From NCBI GenBank assembly GCA_028583685.1, contig JAMXIF010001194.1:2415415-2479414 (forward strand): a stretch of DNA of 64,000 bases. The letters are read 5' to 3'. Each line of letters starts with the position of its first letter. Within the stretch, counting starts at the first letter, position 1. The translations under genes and the position numbers were made by a program. The stretch is from Petaurus breviceps papuanus. Its lineage: Eukaryota > Chordata > Mammalia > Diprotodontia > Petauridae. The notes below the pieces were generated by a model that saw only the letters and a program-made list of their open reading frames with translations, searched no databases and was not told the DNA's origin. This document shows, piece after piece, positions 43,226 through 54,546 of this stretch.

Positions 43226-43349
43226 AGATAGACCCTAGATGGAGGGCAGAATCAAAGGCAGATAAGGTGAGTTCCTTCTCCAGGCAGTAGTACCTTTCCT
43301 AGAGGCAAAAGCCATTTCCATGAAAATTCCACCACCAAAAGGTGTTTAT

Positions 43350-43480
43350 AATTTAAGAGTCTCTAAGTAACTCACAGGGTGCTCTATTTTCCTTACCACA
43401 TCCTTGAGGAGGCTGAATTTCAGAGAGGTTAAGTAAATCTTGACCCAGATCACAAGCATACAAAGGACAGACTTGCCACT
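43350..43480 (-). mobile_element. MIR/MIR3 fragment
   Basis: tttcagagaggttaagtaaa and tgacccagatcacaagcata. Confidence 0.5.
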
Positions 43481-43684
43481 GAATGAATGAACCAACCAAC
43501 AAACAGCTTCTGAAAGCATCCTAGCTTAGAGATCACTCCTGGCCTTGTAACTGGAGAAAGCAGGAACTAGAGAAATACAGGGAATAGACAGTGAGTGCCT
43601 GATACTCATCTCTGCCCAGAGGAAAACTTTTCTTCCTTCAAAGCCCAGCTCAGGTGCCAACTCCTCTATGAAAAATAATGTTGC

Positions 43685-43905
43685 TGTTGTTGTTTGGTCA
43701 TTTTTCAGTCATGTCCAACTCTTCATGACCCCATTTGGGGTTTTCTTGGCAAAGATATTGGAGTGGTTTGCCATTTCCTTCTCCAGCTGATTTTACAGAT
43801 GAGGAAACTGAGGCTAACAGGGTACATGACTTGCCCAGGATCACACAACTAGTATCTGAGACCAAATCTGAACTCAGGGAGTCCAGAACTCTATCCACTG
43901 CACCC
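43685..43905 (-). mobile_element. Mar-1 SINE, full length
   Basis: gctgttgttgtttggtcatt, gtccaactcttcatgacccc, ggcaaagatattggagtggt, gatgaggaaactgaggctaa, agaactctatccactgcacc. Confidence 0.9.
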
Positions 43906-43911
43906 ATGAAT

Positions 43912-44155
43912 AATAGCTAGCATTTATATAATGGTTTATGGTTAGCAAAGTATTTTACAAACATTATCTCATTTAATCCTCACCCCTGAGAGGTAGATGC
44001 TATTTTTAGCCCCATTTTATGGGGGAGGAAACTGAAGCAGATAGGCTAAATGACTTGCCTAGGGTCACAGCTAATAATGTCTGAGGCTGAATTTGAACTC
44101 AGGTCTTCCTGAGTTCCAGGTTCACTATTTTTATCTACTATACTACCTAGCTGGT
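43912..44155 (-). mobile_element. MIR SINE, full length
   Basis: ataatagctagcatttatat, ctcatttaatcctcaccc, gggggaggaaactgaagcag, ctactatactacctagctgg. It directly follows the Mar-1. Confidence 0.85.
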
Positions 44156-44500
44156 TTCTCTGATGCCCTGTGATTAAAGTGACCCTTCTGATCTCCTGCC
44201 TCCAGTCACCACATTCTACCTTGCATTCTACTTATCTGTGCACGTGACAGTCATTCTGGTAGATAATAAGGAGTAAATAGAACTGTGTGATAGCATTAGA
44301 AGTTCAGGGAGGCACAGGACAAGAACGAAGGCTAGCCAGGGTGCTGGGTTGGTACACACACAATGTCAGGAGAAGGCAAGCATGGAAGGCCTCTAGGAAG
44401 TGTCGTAAACCTGTGGGGACGGACACGGACAAGGGTTATACAGGATAGGCAGCCATCGTGGATCCATGTGAATATGGGAGACAAGAGACAAGAACACAGA
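44156..44500. other. Intron, nothing recognised
   Basis: Starts with a possible L2 piece (gatgccctgtgattaaagtg); the rest carries no element I recognise. Confidence 0.4.
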
Positions 44501-44504
44501 TTCT

Positions 44505-44870
44505 TCACCTGGGGTCCTTGAATTATTTTTTAACATCATGATAACTGCATTTCAGGATAATTGGTTTCTTTTGTAATCATATGTGTTTTATTTTATGCAT
44601 TTAAAAATATTACTCTAGGGGTGGCTAGGTGGCACAGTGAATAGAGCACCAGCCCTGGAATCAGGAGGACCTGAGTTCTAATCTGGCCTCAGACACTTAA
44701 CACAAAACTAGCCGTGTGACCTTGTGCAAGTCACTTTACCCCACTGGCCCTCCAAAAAGCAAAACATATATATATATATTACTCTAAGAAGAGGTTCACA
44801 AGTTTCAGCAGGCTGCAAAGGGGTCCATGACACCAAAACAAAAAAAGTTTAAGAAACCCTGCTATAGAAG
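44505..44870 (+). mobile_element. hAT-like DNA transposon split by WSINE-type SINE
   Basis: Left: cacctggggtccttgaatta, tgcatttcaggataattggt, ttctttt gtaatcatatgtg. Right: aaggggtccatgacaccaaa, gtttaagaaaccctgc. The best preserved copy of this family here. Confidence 0.6.
44618..44775 (+). mobile_element. WSINE-type SINE with TSD
   Basis: ggggtggctaggtggcacag to ggccctccaaaaagcaaaac. TSD atattactcta at 44607-44617 and 44776-44786. Confidence 0.9.
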
Positions 44871-44879
44871 TTTATAAAG

Positions 44880-45040
44880 TTCTAGGCAGCACAGTGAATA
44901 GAGTCAGAAAGACTTGTGTTCAAATCAGGCCTCAGACAATTCCTGGATACTTAACTTCAACTGTTAAATGGGCATAATAATAATACCTACCTCCAAAAGC
45001 TATTAATTATATAACATTCTAAAGTGCTTAGCATTTCCTC
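44880..45040 (+). mobile_element. MIR SINE
   Basis: ggcagcacagtgaatagagt, cttgtgttcaaatcaggcct, gcataataataatacctacc. Confidence 0.8.
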
Positions 45041-45049
45041 CCTCCTCCT

Positions 45050-45420
45050 TAATAGTTTAAAAACTACCTCTCTCATAACAAGGCTGTGAGGTGAAAAGGG
45101 CAAGTATTAATATCTTTTTTTTTTTTTGCTTTTTGGAGGAGGGGGAAGGCAGGGCAATTGAGGTTAAGAGACTTGCCCAAGGTCACAGGCTAGTATTAAG
45201 TGTCTGAGGTCACATGTGAACTCAGGTCCTCCTGACTGACTCCAGGGCCGGTGCTCTATTCACTGTGCCACCTAGCCACCCCAAATAACTCCATTTTAGT
45301 GATGAAAAAAACTGAAGTTCAGAGCTATTATGTGATTTGTCCATGGTTACATAACTAGTAAGCACTAGAATTAAGATTAAAACCTTGGTCTCAAACTTCA
45401 AATCCAAAAGTTTCCAATAC
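45050..45420 (-). mobile_element. MIR SINE split by WSINE-type SINE
   Basis: Left: aacaaggctgtgaggtgaaa. Right: ccattttagtgatgaaaaaa, tttgtccatggttacataac. Confidence 0.75.
45112..45285 (-). mobile_element. WSINE-type SINE
   Basis: T-run, gcagggcaattgaggttaag, ggtcacaggctagtattaag, gccggtgctctattcactgt, gccacctagccacccc. Confidence 0.88.
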
Positions 45421-45539
45421 ATCACACTACGAATTTTCTGAGGGCAAACACTCTCATTTTCTGGCTTTGTATCCCAGCACCCAGGACAGAGCCCTGAATA
45501 TACTAGAAGCTGGAAAAAACGCTTCTTAAATTATGCTTG

Positions 45540-45895
45540 ATGAACTGGGCCATGGATTTTAATCCTATCACTTCAGGAGATAGCTATATGACCAAATAGG
45601 TCAACCACCTATCTCTTGGGCCTTGGGTTTTCTTTCACCTCTATAAAATGAGTAGTTAGGTGATCACTCAAATGTTCCTTCTAGCTCTAAAAGTACTTAT
45701 TCTTTACCAAATCAAAAACACAAAGCATTAGAGATTTCTTTAGAAGAGAAAGGGCTCCCAGAGGTCATTTTACTGAAGGGGACAGTAAAACCCAGAGAAG
45801 GGAATGGACTTGCTCAAGGTCTCAAGGTTAGTAAGTGGAAGGGCTGAGATTTGAATCCAGGCCTTCTGAGTCCAATTTTGGTTTGCTTTCCACTT
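45540..45895. repeat. MIR3-type (+) then MIR3-type (-)
   Basis: 45540-45695 ends aatgttccttctagctctaa. 45700-45895 has cttgctcaaggtctcaaggt and gatttgaatccaggccttct. Confidence 0.65.
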
Positions 45896-46648
45896 TCCAA
45901 ACTGCTTCATCCCCATAGGCACAAAGAACTCCCAACCAACCATACAGACTTCAATCAAAGCTCCAGGAAGGGTGGGGCCCCAGGCACAAATGAAAACAAA
46001 AGCCAGGGAAGATTTAGCAACCGCTGGCACTTCCCAGGCCCACGTTGCCATGAGCTCTGAATTCAGATCCATCATTACCATTTTCCTGACTTTCCCTGAG
46101 CCCAGCCCTCTGACTCCAGTGCTGGAATCAGGAAAGCTACCAGTCTGCCAGCCTCCCCCAGCAGACAAATGTTCATTTTCCTCTTCCACAGTGCTGGGCC
46201 ATGAGGATGGAGAAATGACTCAAAATAGGTACTAGGGTATTGGCTTTGCCAGCTCTCCCCTAGCCTTCCATCCTTAACAACCAGTGCAGGTAAGCCAACA
46301 CAGAGGCTTTTGCAAGTGTCAGCCAGACTCTCAGCTGATTCCCAGCCAGGGGCCAGACAGACTGGGGAGGAGCTGTCCAGTCAAAACAGGGAGAGGTTTC
46401 GATCAGAGTCGGCAGAACATTCTATTTTGGAGACTTTGGTGTTCTGGGAAAAGTGCCTAGTCCAGCCAGGAGGTAGGGACCAGGGGGATAGGAGGTGGAA
46501 AAGGAGTGCAGGCAAAGCATCTGGACCGCAAACCCTCAGGTCAGCTCCTTTTCTTGGCTTAACTTCTTCCCTCACAAAAATGGAAGAAATGCTAAGAGAG
46601 AAACTCAGTCTATTTCATCTCCTACCTTAGCATCTAACTTCAAAGATA
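45896..46648. other. Repeat-poor intron
   Basis: About 750 bases without a recognised repeat in a repeat-dense neighbourhood, G+C-richer than average (for example 46300-46520). Open frames of up to 139 codons overlap on both strands without domains. Candidate regulatory DNA only by exclusion. Confidence 0.4.
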
Positions 46649-46649
46649 A

Positions 46650-46828
46650 ATGAGTTCAGAGATTTAGAGTTAGGAGGAACCTTAAGGGTCATCAAATCTA
46701 ACTTTTACAGATGTGGAAACTGAGGCCCAGAGAGGTGAAAAACCTCACCCAGAATTGCACAGTACTGTCCCAAGACTTCATCCAAACCCAGGTCCTCCTG
46801 ACTCCCTATCCACTATCCCACACTGCCA
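46650..46828 (-). mobile_element. MIR3-type SINE
   Basis: agatttagagttaggaggaa, acagatgtggaaactgaggc, ctccctatccactatcccac. Confidence 0.75.
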
Positions 46829-47039
46829 TTCACCATAAGGTTGTTCCCTCTACTGACAAAGACGACAGCCCTTCCATGCCTTAATGAATAGTCTTTCTAA
46901 GCAGTAAAGGCCAAAATAGGAAAAAACAGCATTTTGTCAAGCTTCTGGTGATTAGGCTCTCTGCACCTGACTAAGCCAAGACACTGATGAAAGACACAGT
47001 CCCCTACTAGGCCATATGTGAAGCCTTTCTACTTGTGTA

Positions 47040-47290
47040 TCAGTCAATTAACTATTTACAAAGACCCTACTATGTACCAGGCACTGCTCTATTTACTAGG
47101 GATACAAAAAGAGGCAAAAAACAGTCTCTCCCCTCAAGCTTACAATCTAATGGGGGAGAAAACACACAAAGAAATATCAACAAAACAAGTATATACAGGA
47201 TAAATAGGAAATAATTAAGAGGGAAAACACTAGAATTAAGAGGAGTTGGCAAAGGCTTCCTGTAGAAGGTAGAATTTTAGTTGAAGATTC
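47040..47290 (-). repeat. L2 LINE 3' end
   Basis: tcagtcaattaactatttac, accctactatgtaccaggca, ctcaagcttacaatctaatg, aaggcttcctgtagaaggta. Confidence 0.85.
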
Positions 47291-47479
47291 ATCAGTTTGA
47301 GTTTTTCTGGAATATCCTTCAAGGACCCAAAGTCACCTTCCCTCTGTCAAGAGGGCCTTTAGTGAAGGGACCCAGAATCCCAGTAGCAGGCTGGGAACCA
47401 GAAAAACAAGAAGCAATGGAGAAGAAAGGAGACAAAGGGTCCCATCTGTGCTTACTGTCTACTCCCCCACTAAACATTT

Positions 47480-47860
47480 AGTCAGTCAAAAAAAAACATC
47501 TGTTAAATGTTCAGCACCAAAGAGAAGAAAACAAAGAGAACAAAACTGAATAGGATATGCATACTCTCCCTGCCCTCAAGGAGCTTCCAATGTTAAAAAA
47601 GGAATTAAGGGAAGTTAATTAATGGAGTTGCAGATAATCCCCTTGTTTTACACTCAAAGACTAGCTGGAATTTCAGTGCTAAAAGGATCATAGATCCAGA
47701 AAGGAAACTTTGCAGCTAGCCTCCTTCATTTTACATTCAGGGAAATTAAGGGCCAGAGAAGGGAAAGACCTGACCAATGATGCACAATGAGTTAACTACA
47801 GAACAGAACCCAGATCTCTCCCAGAGGTCCTTTCCCAATATTGCTGTTTCCATAACAAGA
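47480..47860 (-). repeat. L2 3' end then MIR3-type SINE
   Basis: 47480-47640: aaatgttcagcaccaaagag and ctgccctcaaggagcttcca. 47650-47860: tccttcattttacattcagg and gaacccagatctctcccaga. Confidence 0.65.
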
Positions 47861-47933
47861 CCCCCAAACTCCCTTAACCAACACTGTCATCACAGCTGAG
47901 TCCTATCTGATCACAGTGTCCTGTAGGGCTCAC

Positions 47934-48067
47934 CTGGACTTCCTCTTGCAGTAGACCAGAAGGTTGTCAAACAGGAAAAAGGCTCGCTCCTGGATGTTGC
48001 CAGCAGAGATTTTTAACAAGGTCCCCTGAAGGAGGAGCTGGGTGCAGATGTCCGTGAGATTAGAGCC
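47934..48067 (-). CDS. PREX1: PREX1 exon: first half of the PH domain
   Basis: 134 bases, enters in phase 0 and leaves after two bases of an Arg codon. It reads [10 protein letters not shown]...YCKRKS, human residues 262-306 by count. Acceptor ctttcccacccag, donor gtgagccc. It supplies PH strands 1-3. Lys in LLKISAG and Arg in IQERAFF align with K280 and R289, which are known inositol-phosphate contacts of the PIP3-binding PH domain, so lipid binding looks intact. No difference from recalled human sequence is evident. The previous exon is 6.5 kb upstream and the next is 9.7 kb downstream, in introns full of MIR and L2. Confidence 0.96.
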
Positions 48068-48194
48068 CTGGGTGGGAAAGAAACAAGGGGACATTCTAGG
48101 TAATTGATCCTAAGGCCTCCATTGGCCAGGTTCATCTCATAAGAGTACCACAGCCTCTGGGGGCAGGACCCTATCCATGGGTTGGAACACATCC

Positions 48195-48480
48195 CAAGAG
48201 TCTGAAATAAATAGCAGCAACAATGGCAGTTCACAGGTATGTAGTTCATTTGGATTATAAAACACTTTCCCACCTATCACACAAATTGACCAAGTTGTTA
48301 AAAAATTACAAAATGCAATACTTATGAGGCTGTGAGAATTAGGTCTACTTCTGCACTGCTAATGTCTCTGTGAATGTAAGCTGCTTGAAGGTAAGAACTT
48401 TTGGCTCTGGAGTCCTAGAACATGGTAAGTGCTTAATAAATGTCTTGTGAATGGGTGGGTGGATGGATGGATGGATGGGT
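48195..48480. repeat. MIR tail (-), L2 3' end (+), (GGAT)n
   Basis: 48200-48290: ggattataaaacactttccc. 48345-48455: aagctgcttgaaggtaagaa and aagtgcttaataaatgtctt. 48455-48480: ggtggatggatggatggatg. Confidence 0.65.
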
Positions 48481-48484
48481 CATT

Positions 48485-48950
48485 TCACTAGATTCTTACA
48501 AAAGTACTATAAGAAATATTCCTAGGGGCAGCTAGGTGGCACAGTGAATAGAGCACCGGCCCTGGAGTCAGGAGGACCCGAGTTCAAATCCAGTCTCAGA
48601 CACTTGACACAAAAAACTAGCCATGTGACTTTGGGCAAGTCACTTAACCCCAATTGCCTCCAAAATGCCAAAAAAAAAATTTCCTATTTTATAGAAGAGG
48701 AAAGTGAGGTTCATAGAGAGAAATATTAATAACTCACACTTCCATAGTGTTTTTAGTTTCTTCATAGTGCCATAGTTTCTTTCACAAAAACACTGTGAGG
48801 TAGGGAATGCAAACATTTTCCTCATCTGACAAATGAAGAAACATGGAGGCTGCGTGGATTTTCCAAAGTCATACAACTACTCAGAGCTGAGAACTAAATC
48901 TAAGGCTTTTCTAACCCTACAACCTTTTCATGTGAAGCTACCTCACAACC
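48485..48950 (-). mobile_element. Two MIR copies; the first split by WSINE-type SINE
   Basis: First copy: cactagattcttacaaaagt and, after the insertion, cctattttatagaagaggaa. Second copy: aacactgtgaggtagggaat, ctgacaaatgaagaaacatg. Confidence 0.7.
48525..48682 (+). mobile_element. WSINE-type SINE, full length
   Basis: ggggcagctaggtggcacag to aattgcctccaaaatgcc plus A-run. Short flanking repeat (a/t)ttccta. Confidence 0.9.
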
Positions 48951-48969
48951 CCTCATTCAAGGAATCACT

Positions 48970-49210
48970 GAAGATCAATTAATCAGCAAGTATGTATTAT
49001 GTGACAGGCACCATGCAGGGTGCTGGGAATAAAAAGACAAAAATGAAATCCTGGCTGTCAAGGTAAACTTCCCTTTCATCAGGGGAAACAATATAAATAA
49101 GCATATAATACCTAGCCATTTCACAGATGAGAAAACTGAGACTCAGAAAAGGACAATGGCTTGTTAGATGTCACACAGTAGTCATTACTCAAAATCTAGG
49201 ATCCTTTGCA
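48970..49210 (-). repeat. L2 3' end then MIR3-type fragment
   Basis: 48970-49110: tcaattaatcagcaagtatg, gcagggtgctgggaataaaa. 49115-49210: cagatgagaaaactgagact. Confidence 0.7.
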
Positions 49211-49314
49211 CAACTGCACAAGGATAGTTCCTGATAGGGAGAGGGGATAAGACAGACAGAGGAGGGGGAAAAAGAGGGAAAAGGTCTGAGGGCACCCATT
49301 CTGCTCGTGGACAG

Positions 49315-49630
49315 CTCTACCTTGTAGAAAGTGCATCTTTACATTGAATTAAAATTTACTTCTCTACTGCTCCAGGTCTACCCTACAGAGTGAAGCAGAA
49401 ACCTTAAGTCTCTTCAACAGAATGACTCTTAAAAAACTTGAAGACAGCTATTATGTCCCCCGCAAAGTCTCCTTCTCTCCAGGCTGAACAAACCTTTGTT
49501 CTTTCATCCTATCCTTGTACAACATGGTTTCCATATTCCTTCCTGTTCTAATTGTGTCCTCTAGAACGCTCTAGATCATCAAAGGACCTCCTGTATTTCA
49601 ATGAAGAACTAAGTATGATACTCTAAATAT
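49315..49630 (-). repeat. CR1/L3-type LINE fragment
   Basis: cttgaagacagctattatgt, ccccgcaaagtctccttctc, ctccaggctgaacaaacctt is the classic antisense CR1 3'-region pattern, also seen at 1283. Confidence 0.6.
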
Positions 49631-49664
49631 GGTAAATTAGGCCTCAAAGGGTGGCTAGCACTCA

Positions 49665-49915
49665 GGCATGTAGGGGGCACAGTAGACAGAGGGCTGGGCC
49701 TGAAGTCAGGGTTCAGTTCTGGCCTCAGATACTTACTATGTGACCTTGTACAAATCACTAAATCTCTGTGCCTCAAGTTTTCTCAATGTAAAACTGGGAC
49801 AATAATAGCACCAACCTCCCAGGGCTGTCATAAGGATGGAATGATGAAACTGTAAAATATTTAGCATAGTGCCTGGCACATAGTAAGCATTATATAAATG
49901 GGAGCTATTATTATC
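49665..49915 (+). mobile_element. MIR-type SINE, full length
   Basis: gggggcacagtagacagagg, acttactatgtgaccttgta, gggacaataatagcaccaac, catagtgcctggcacatagt. Confidence 0.85.
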
Positions 49916-49959
49916 ATTATTTTTATAAGTACAGAGGAATAAAGAAAGCTTTCCAAGTA

Positions 49960-50215
49960 GAGGCTGTAACCATATGAGCAAAAGGAAACAAGGAGGTGAT
50001 CAGTCTCACTAGAAGTAGGTTTGCCTAATGAGTGTTCAGGCTAGAAAGGTAAGCAAGGACCAGATTGTGGAGGGCCTTGAATGCCAAACAAATTTATTGT
50101 GCAGGAACAAAGCAGTCACTGAAGGTTTTCGACCAGAGGAAGTAATGTGAGGAAAGCAAAATCTGAAGATGATTAATCTGATAGTCTGTGCAGGATGGAC
50201 CAGAGAAGGGAAAAG
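49960..50215 (-). repeat. L2 LINE fragment
   Basis: aaggaccagattgtggaggg, ccttgaatgccaaacaaatt, gtgcaggatggaccagagaa. Confidence 0.7.
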
Positions 50216-50464
50216 ACATGATGTGTTCTCCCTTTGAAAATAAGGGGAGGGGAAGTTGTCTGTGATCTTTTCCCTCCCCAGCCGACTGTTTACATAACTT
50301 AAAAGGAAGTCTCTTCACCAATGTGATCTGCTGATTTGACTATTCCTAGAAAAAGAGAACTGATTTTGAAGGCAAGAAATCATACCCTCAGCTGAATTCC
50401 TATTGTTGCTAGCCAAGAGTTGGAGAACTTCCCATTAGAGACAAGCTCAACTTGAGCCAGCAAC

Positions 50465-51430
50465 ACCAGAGTCAGAGAATCATGGAATCAGATCTGAAAG
50501 GATCTTCAGAGACAATCCCACCACCATCACCGTGAACAACAAACTACCCTCACTTGTCAGCAGTACTAAAAGCCTCTGTTCCATGTGCCAGCCCCAGAGT
50601 CTAACGAGACCACAGCATGTGAGCAGAACACTATTAAGTCAACTTCTCTGGTCCCCAGGAGAGACATTAAGAAATATGGAGACCCATTAAAATAGTCAAA
50701 TACCCTGGAAGTGGATGGATGGTTGCTACCATTGGGCAGGCATGATTCCAAATTCTCCTAGGGCCTTCTGCCCCTTCTGCTCACCACTCTTATTATATTA
50801 AACTGTAAGTTCTGTGGAGGCAGGAATCATGTAAAGCTTTGAGGTCTTGAGGTAAAACAAGAGGGGGAAGTGGAAGGAGCACTAGACTTAGATTAAAGCC
50901 AATTCAGATCCCAGATCTTAATCCTCCTCCTCTGGGCCTCTGTTTCTCCATCTGTAAAATGAAGGAATTAGCCTAGATGATCTCTAAAATGGGTCCCAAT
51001 ATTAAATATACTTGCCCTCCTCCTTATCACAAAATACATACCTAAAGGCCATGGAGAGTAGATTTTTCTGGTGCTAAAAATGTGTATTTATCAAAAGATA
51101 ATTTTTAAATAGCGTTCATTTCCATCCCTATCCAGCCTCCACTGCCCCACCCACTATACTTCATCTTAAGAAACTGCCTACTTTACCTATCCCTACCACC
51201 AACTTTGAGAATAAGCATTCAGTAAATCAGAGAACACAGTAGATTATATAGCTGGAAGAAGACTTAGTACAACCCTCCTATTTTACAGATTAAAAAAAAA
51301 AAAACCAGAAGCTTAGAGAGACAAAATACCTCATCCAAGGTCACTCAAAAAGTTATTTTGACAGTGCTAGGATTAGCCCTCAGGTCTCCTGATGGCCAGT
51401 TGACCACCCTTCCCATTCCACCATAATGGC
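50465..51430. repeat. MIR3-type fragments: (-) 50465-50540, (+) 50850-51000, (-) 51220-51430
   Basis: First: aatcagatctgaaaggatct. Second: tttctccatctgtaaaatga, aattagcctagatgatctct. Third: ccctcctattttacagatta, tcatccaaggtcactcaaaa. An L2 end near 50790-50840 (aactgtaagttctgtggagg). The rest is unassigned. Confidence 0.6.
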
Positions 51431-51839
51431 TGGTTACGGATTAAATGGAAGAAAGTTGGGAGACAGAAAAAGGTGGTCTTGGGCATTATTTTCTATGTCA
51501 GATTTTGAAATTTTCAGGCTTTCCTCTTTTCCCTCAAATATCTCTAACATTCCTTCACTGGACACAACAGGGCTGAAGTAAAACCTAACCCTACAGGAGA
51601 TGTGGGAAACGGGCAAAACTTAAATATAACACTGACCCTCCCATAAGACCTGTAAAGCAGAGAGGGATGAGAATTTCAGGACCAGAGAAGAAATAAAATG
51701 GTACTGGTGAGAACCCAGTCTCAATGTTCCAAACATTTGTGGAACATTTACAGAATGTCTAATGTGTGATGTGGTGACAGTATATTGGACTGGGAATCTG
51801 GAATTAACTATAAACTTCCTAGGCCTAGCATTTAAGGGA

Positions 51840-52325
51840 CAACTTAAATTATCTTGAACTTACCTTTCTAGCTTTATTTCCCACCACTCCCATTCAAATA
51901 TTCTAACAAAACTGGATTATTAGCCCTTGCCCATTCTCCTTTCATTTGCTGTTCTGTTCTAGACATCATTCCTTTTCCCCAGGCTAAGCTTATCAACTGA
52001 AATCTCATCATCATAAAGCCTAATTCAATTCTGATACTGAGCACCCTCTCAGCTGCCTCTCTCCTTGGACTGGAGGGCTGAGCAAGAAATTTCCAAAGCC
52101 TTACAGAGAGTTCAGAACTTTATAGCTAACTCTTTTCCATAGCTAACTCTGCAAGGTTTAGACTCCTTGAACATCATCATTCCACTGATTCCCACCCACC
52201 TTTATAAGCTTCCTTCTGTACACTGTCTCCTACAACAAGATTGTAAATTCCTAGAGGGCAAGGCCTATCTTTCTTTTTTTTTTTATCTCTAGCCTGGAAC
52301 ACATTAGGTGCTTAATAAATGTCTA
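51840..52325 (+). repeat. L2 LINE 3' copy
   Basis: tacctttctagctttatttc, tttgctgttctgttctagac, cctagagggcaaggcctatc, ttaggtgcttaataaatgtc. Confidence 0.75.
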
Positions 52326-52344
52326 TTGATATATTGATTCCTCC

Positions 52345-52945
52345 CACCTTTTCCTGTCTCCATATATTCTCATGGGTTATTCCTCTAAGTCTAGAACATA
52401 TACTCCCCCTTCTATTGCCTTTTGAAATCCTTTTCTTCCTTTCAGGTTTAACTCAGGTCCCACATAATGTCCTCCCCACACAGCCTCCTCTCACACAGCC
52501 AAGTTATTGCTTTTCAGTCATGTCCAACTCTTCGTGACCCCATCTGGGATTTTCTTAGCAGAGATACTGGAGTGATTTGCCATTTCCTTCTCTCACTCAT
52601 TTAACAGAGGAGGAAACTGAGGCAAGCAGAGTTAAGTGACTTACCCAGGGTCACGCAGATAATACGTGTCTGAGGTCAAATTTGAATTCTGGAAGATTAA
52701 GGCACTCTATCTACTGAGCCACCAAGCTGAAAGATATCTATACCTCCTTAACTTTCCTCCAGGACTCTGGTCCTCTTCTTATCCTGACTCATCTCTATCT
52801 GTATGTGCTGCCTATCTCCCATCTCTCTCCAGGTGGAGTCCTAAGCAAGGAACTGTCATTTTTTAATCACTGTCTCCCCAGGACCCAGCATAAGTCTCTT
52901 GTAAATGGTAAATACTTAATATATTTGTTGACAGCAGATAATTTA
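52345..52945 (+). repeat. L2 LINE 3' copy split by Mar-1
   Basis: Left: cctctaagtctagaacatat, ttcaggtttaactcaggtcc. Right: ctccccaggacccagcataa, ggtaaatacttaatatattt. Two L2 3' ends thus lie in tandem with the 51840 copy. Confidence 0.7.
52505..52725 (-). mobile_element. Mar-1 SINE, nested in L2
   Basis: ttgcttttcagtcatgtcca, gggattttcttagcagagat, aggaggaaactgaggcaagc, ctctatctactgagccacca. Confidence 0.88.
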
Positions 52946-52959
52946 ATGCAATGAAAAAA

Positions 52960-53265
52960 GTTCTAAAATAGAAATGAGGAGGTTCGAGCAAAATTCTTGT
53001 GTAATATTGGGCAAGTCCCTTCCTTTTTTGTGGGTTCTGCCTCCTCCTCTGGACAATACAATGAGGTAGAGTTGGATTAGATCACCCCTCACCTCCCCTC
53101 AGGCTCAGAAGCTCCAATTCTAAGATTCCATGATAAACCCTGAGGCAATAGGGTACAGTGGAAAGATAACTTCCCTCTGCAGTCTGAGGTCATGGGTTCA
53201 AATCTTGCCTCTAATAATTACCTGGATGACTTTGGGCTTCTCCCTGTATCCTAGTAATGATACCT
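52960..53265 (+). mobile_element. MIR3-type then MIR fragment
   Basis: 52960-53130: caatgaggtagagttggatt and ccaattctaagattccatga. 53130-53265: catgggttcaaatcttgcct, gatgactttgggcttctccc. Confidence 0.65.
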
Positions 53266-53869
53266 TATGATCCTATTTATGACTTTTTTCCCTCAGGATC
53301 TGCTCCTGCCCCAAGTTTTTTGTTTGTTTTTTTCAAACAGACTGGATAGAAAGGTTTATTTTCTTTGGCCATGACTTAATAACAATCAAGCAAACAGACC
53401 CGTGACATTTGTGACATTCCTCATGTCCAGACGACTGCCACAGCTTCCTCTTTCCCTGACCTCAAATGGTTTTTGAAGCTGATACTAAGAGGTATCTGGT
53501 GAGATTCTGAAGCTACCGTGGACTTCACACTACAGAGTTGGAGGAATTGGGCCATTCTCCAGCCTCTAGTCACAGACCCTGGGGAGAAACTGCATTAGCA
53601 ATGTAGGGGTCTAAGAATAGTTCTGTGACCACAGAAGGACCCTGAGAGTTTCAGTGCTGAGCCCATGGACTTCTCTGCTAAGTACATTCTGATAAACCAA
53701 GCAGGCTGCAACCCTTCCTCCCCAGAGATCCCTGAAGCTCAGGTACTTAAAAAAAAAATTTTGCAAGGTCCAATGTGATGGGTGGAAGTAAGTACTTTGT
53801 GGAATGGGAGTTCCCTTCAGACAAAGAACAAAGACCTAGATTTTTTCTTATTATGGTTAAAGCAAATCT
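53266..53869. other. Intron, nothing recognised
   Basis: No element or exon identified; includes a T-rich run near 53320. Confidence 0.4.
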
Positions 53870-54250
53870 ATAATGCATAGTCCCTCCCTTCAAGAAGCTT
53901 GCAGGAAGGGGTGGAAGGGGGGATTCAATGTATAAATAGATCAGTTTAAGGAGGAAAAAAAGAACACCAACAACTGAGGGGATTATGAGGAAGGAATATT
54001 ATTTAAGCCTTGAAGGAATAGAGATGAGGAAGCACATTCCTGACATGGAAGTGGTCAGCCTGGAAGACCATGGAAGCAAGAGAAGTAAACAGGCTCCCAT
54101 GAAGAAGGCATAAAGTTCTCCTGGAGCAAGACTGTGACAAGCTTTCCATGCCAAACCGGTGAATTTTTACTTTTTCCTCAAGGCAATAGGGAGCCAATAA
54201 ACATTTTGAGCAGGAAAAATACTTTGTTTGTCCAACTAACTCTTTAAAAG
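53870..54250 (-). repeat. L2 LINE 3' copy near the DH-end exon
   Basis: ccctcccttcaagaagcttg, attatttaagccttgaagga, aaggcaatagggagccaata. It ends about 300 bases from the exon. Confidence 0.75.
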
Positions 54251-54546
54251 CCACATGAAGGTGAAAAAATACTGCCTGGAAAATTGAAAAAAATAATAAT
54301 AAAATTTGATTTTTAAAAACTGTTTCCTCAACAGAACTGTTTGGAGGAGGTGTGGTGATTTGGAAAATGTCAGGCTAACAAGAGACTGACCTTAATTATT
54401 CTTGCCCCTAACCACCCCCGACCTGGACTGGATTTACTCATGAAGCAAAAGTAAAGCTCCAAAGGATGGACCACCATCCCCCTTCCTGGGGAGGCCCCCA
54501 TCCCACCCAAGATCCCAGGCCCTCCCACAGCCCCCCAGGGCTCTAC

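Noticed and set aside
45770-46189. 139-codon minus-strand open frame
   Set aside because: Its end is MIR3-type SINE sequence; the rest has no family resemblance and overlaps other frames on the opposite strand.
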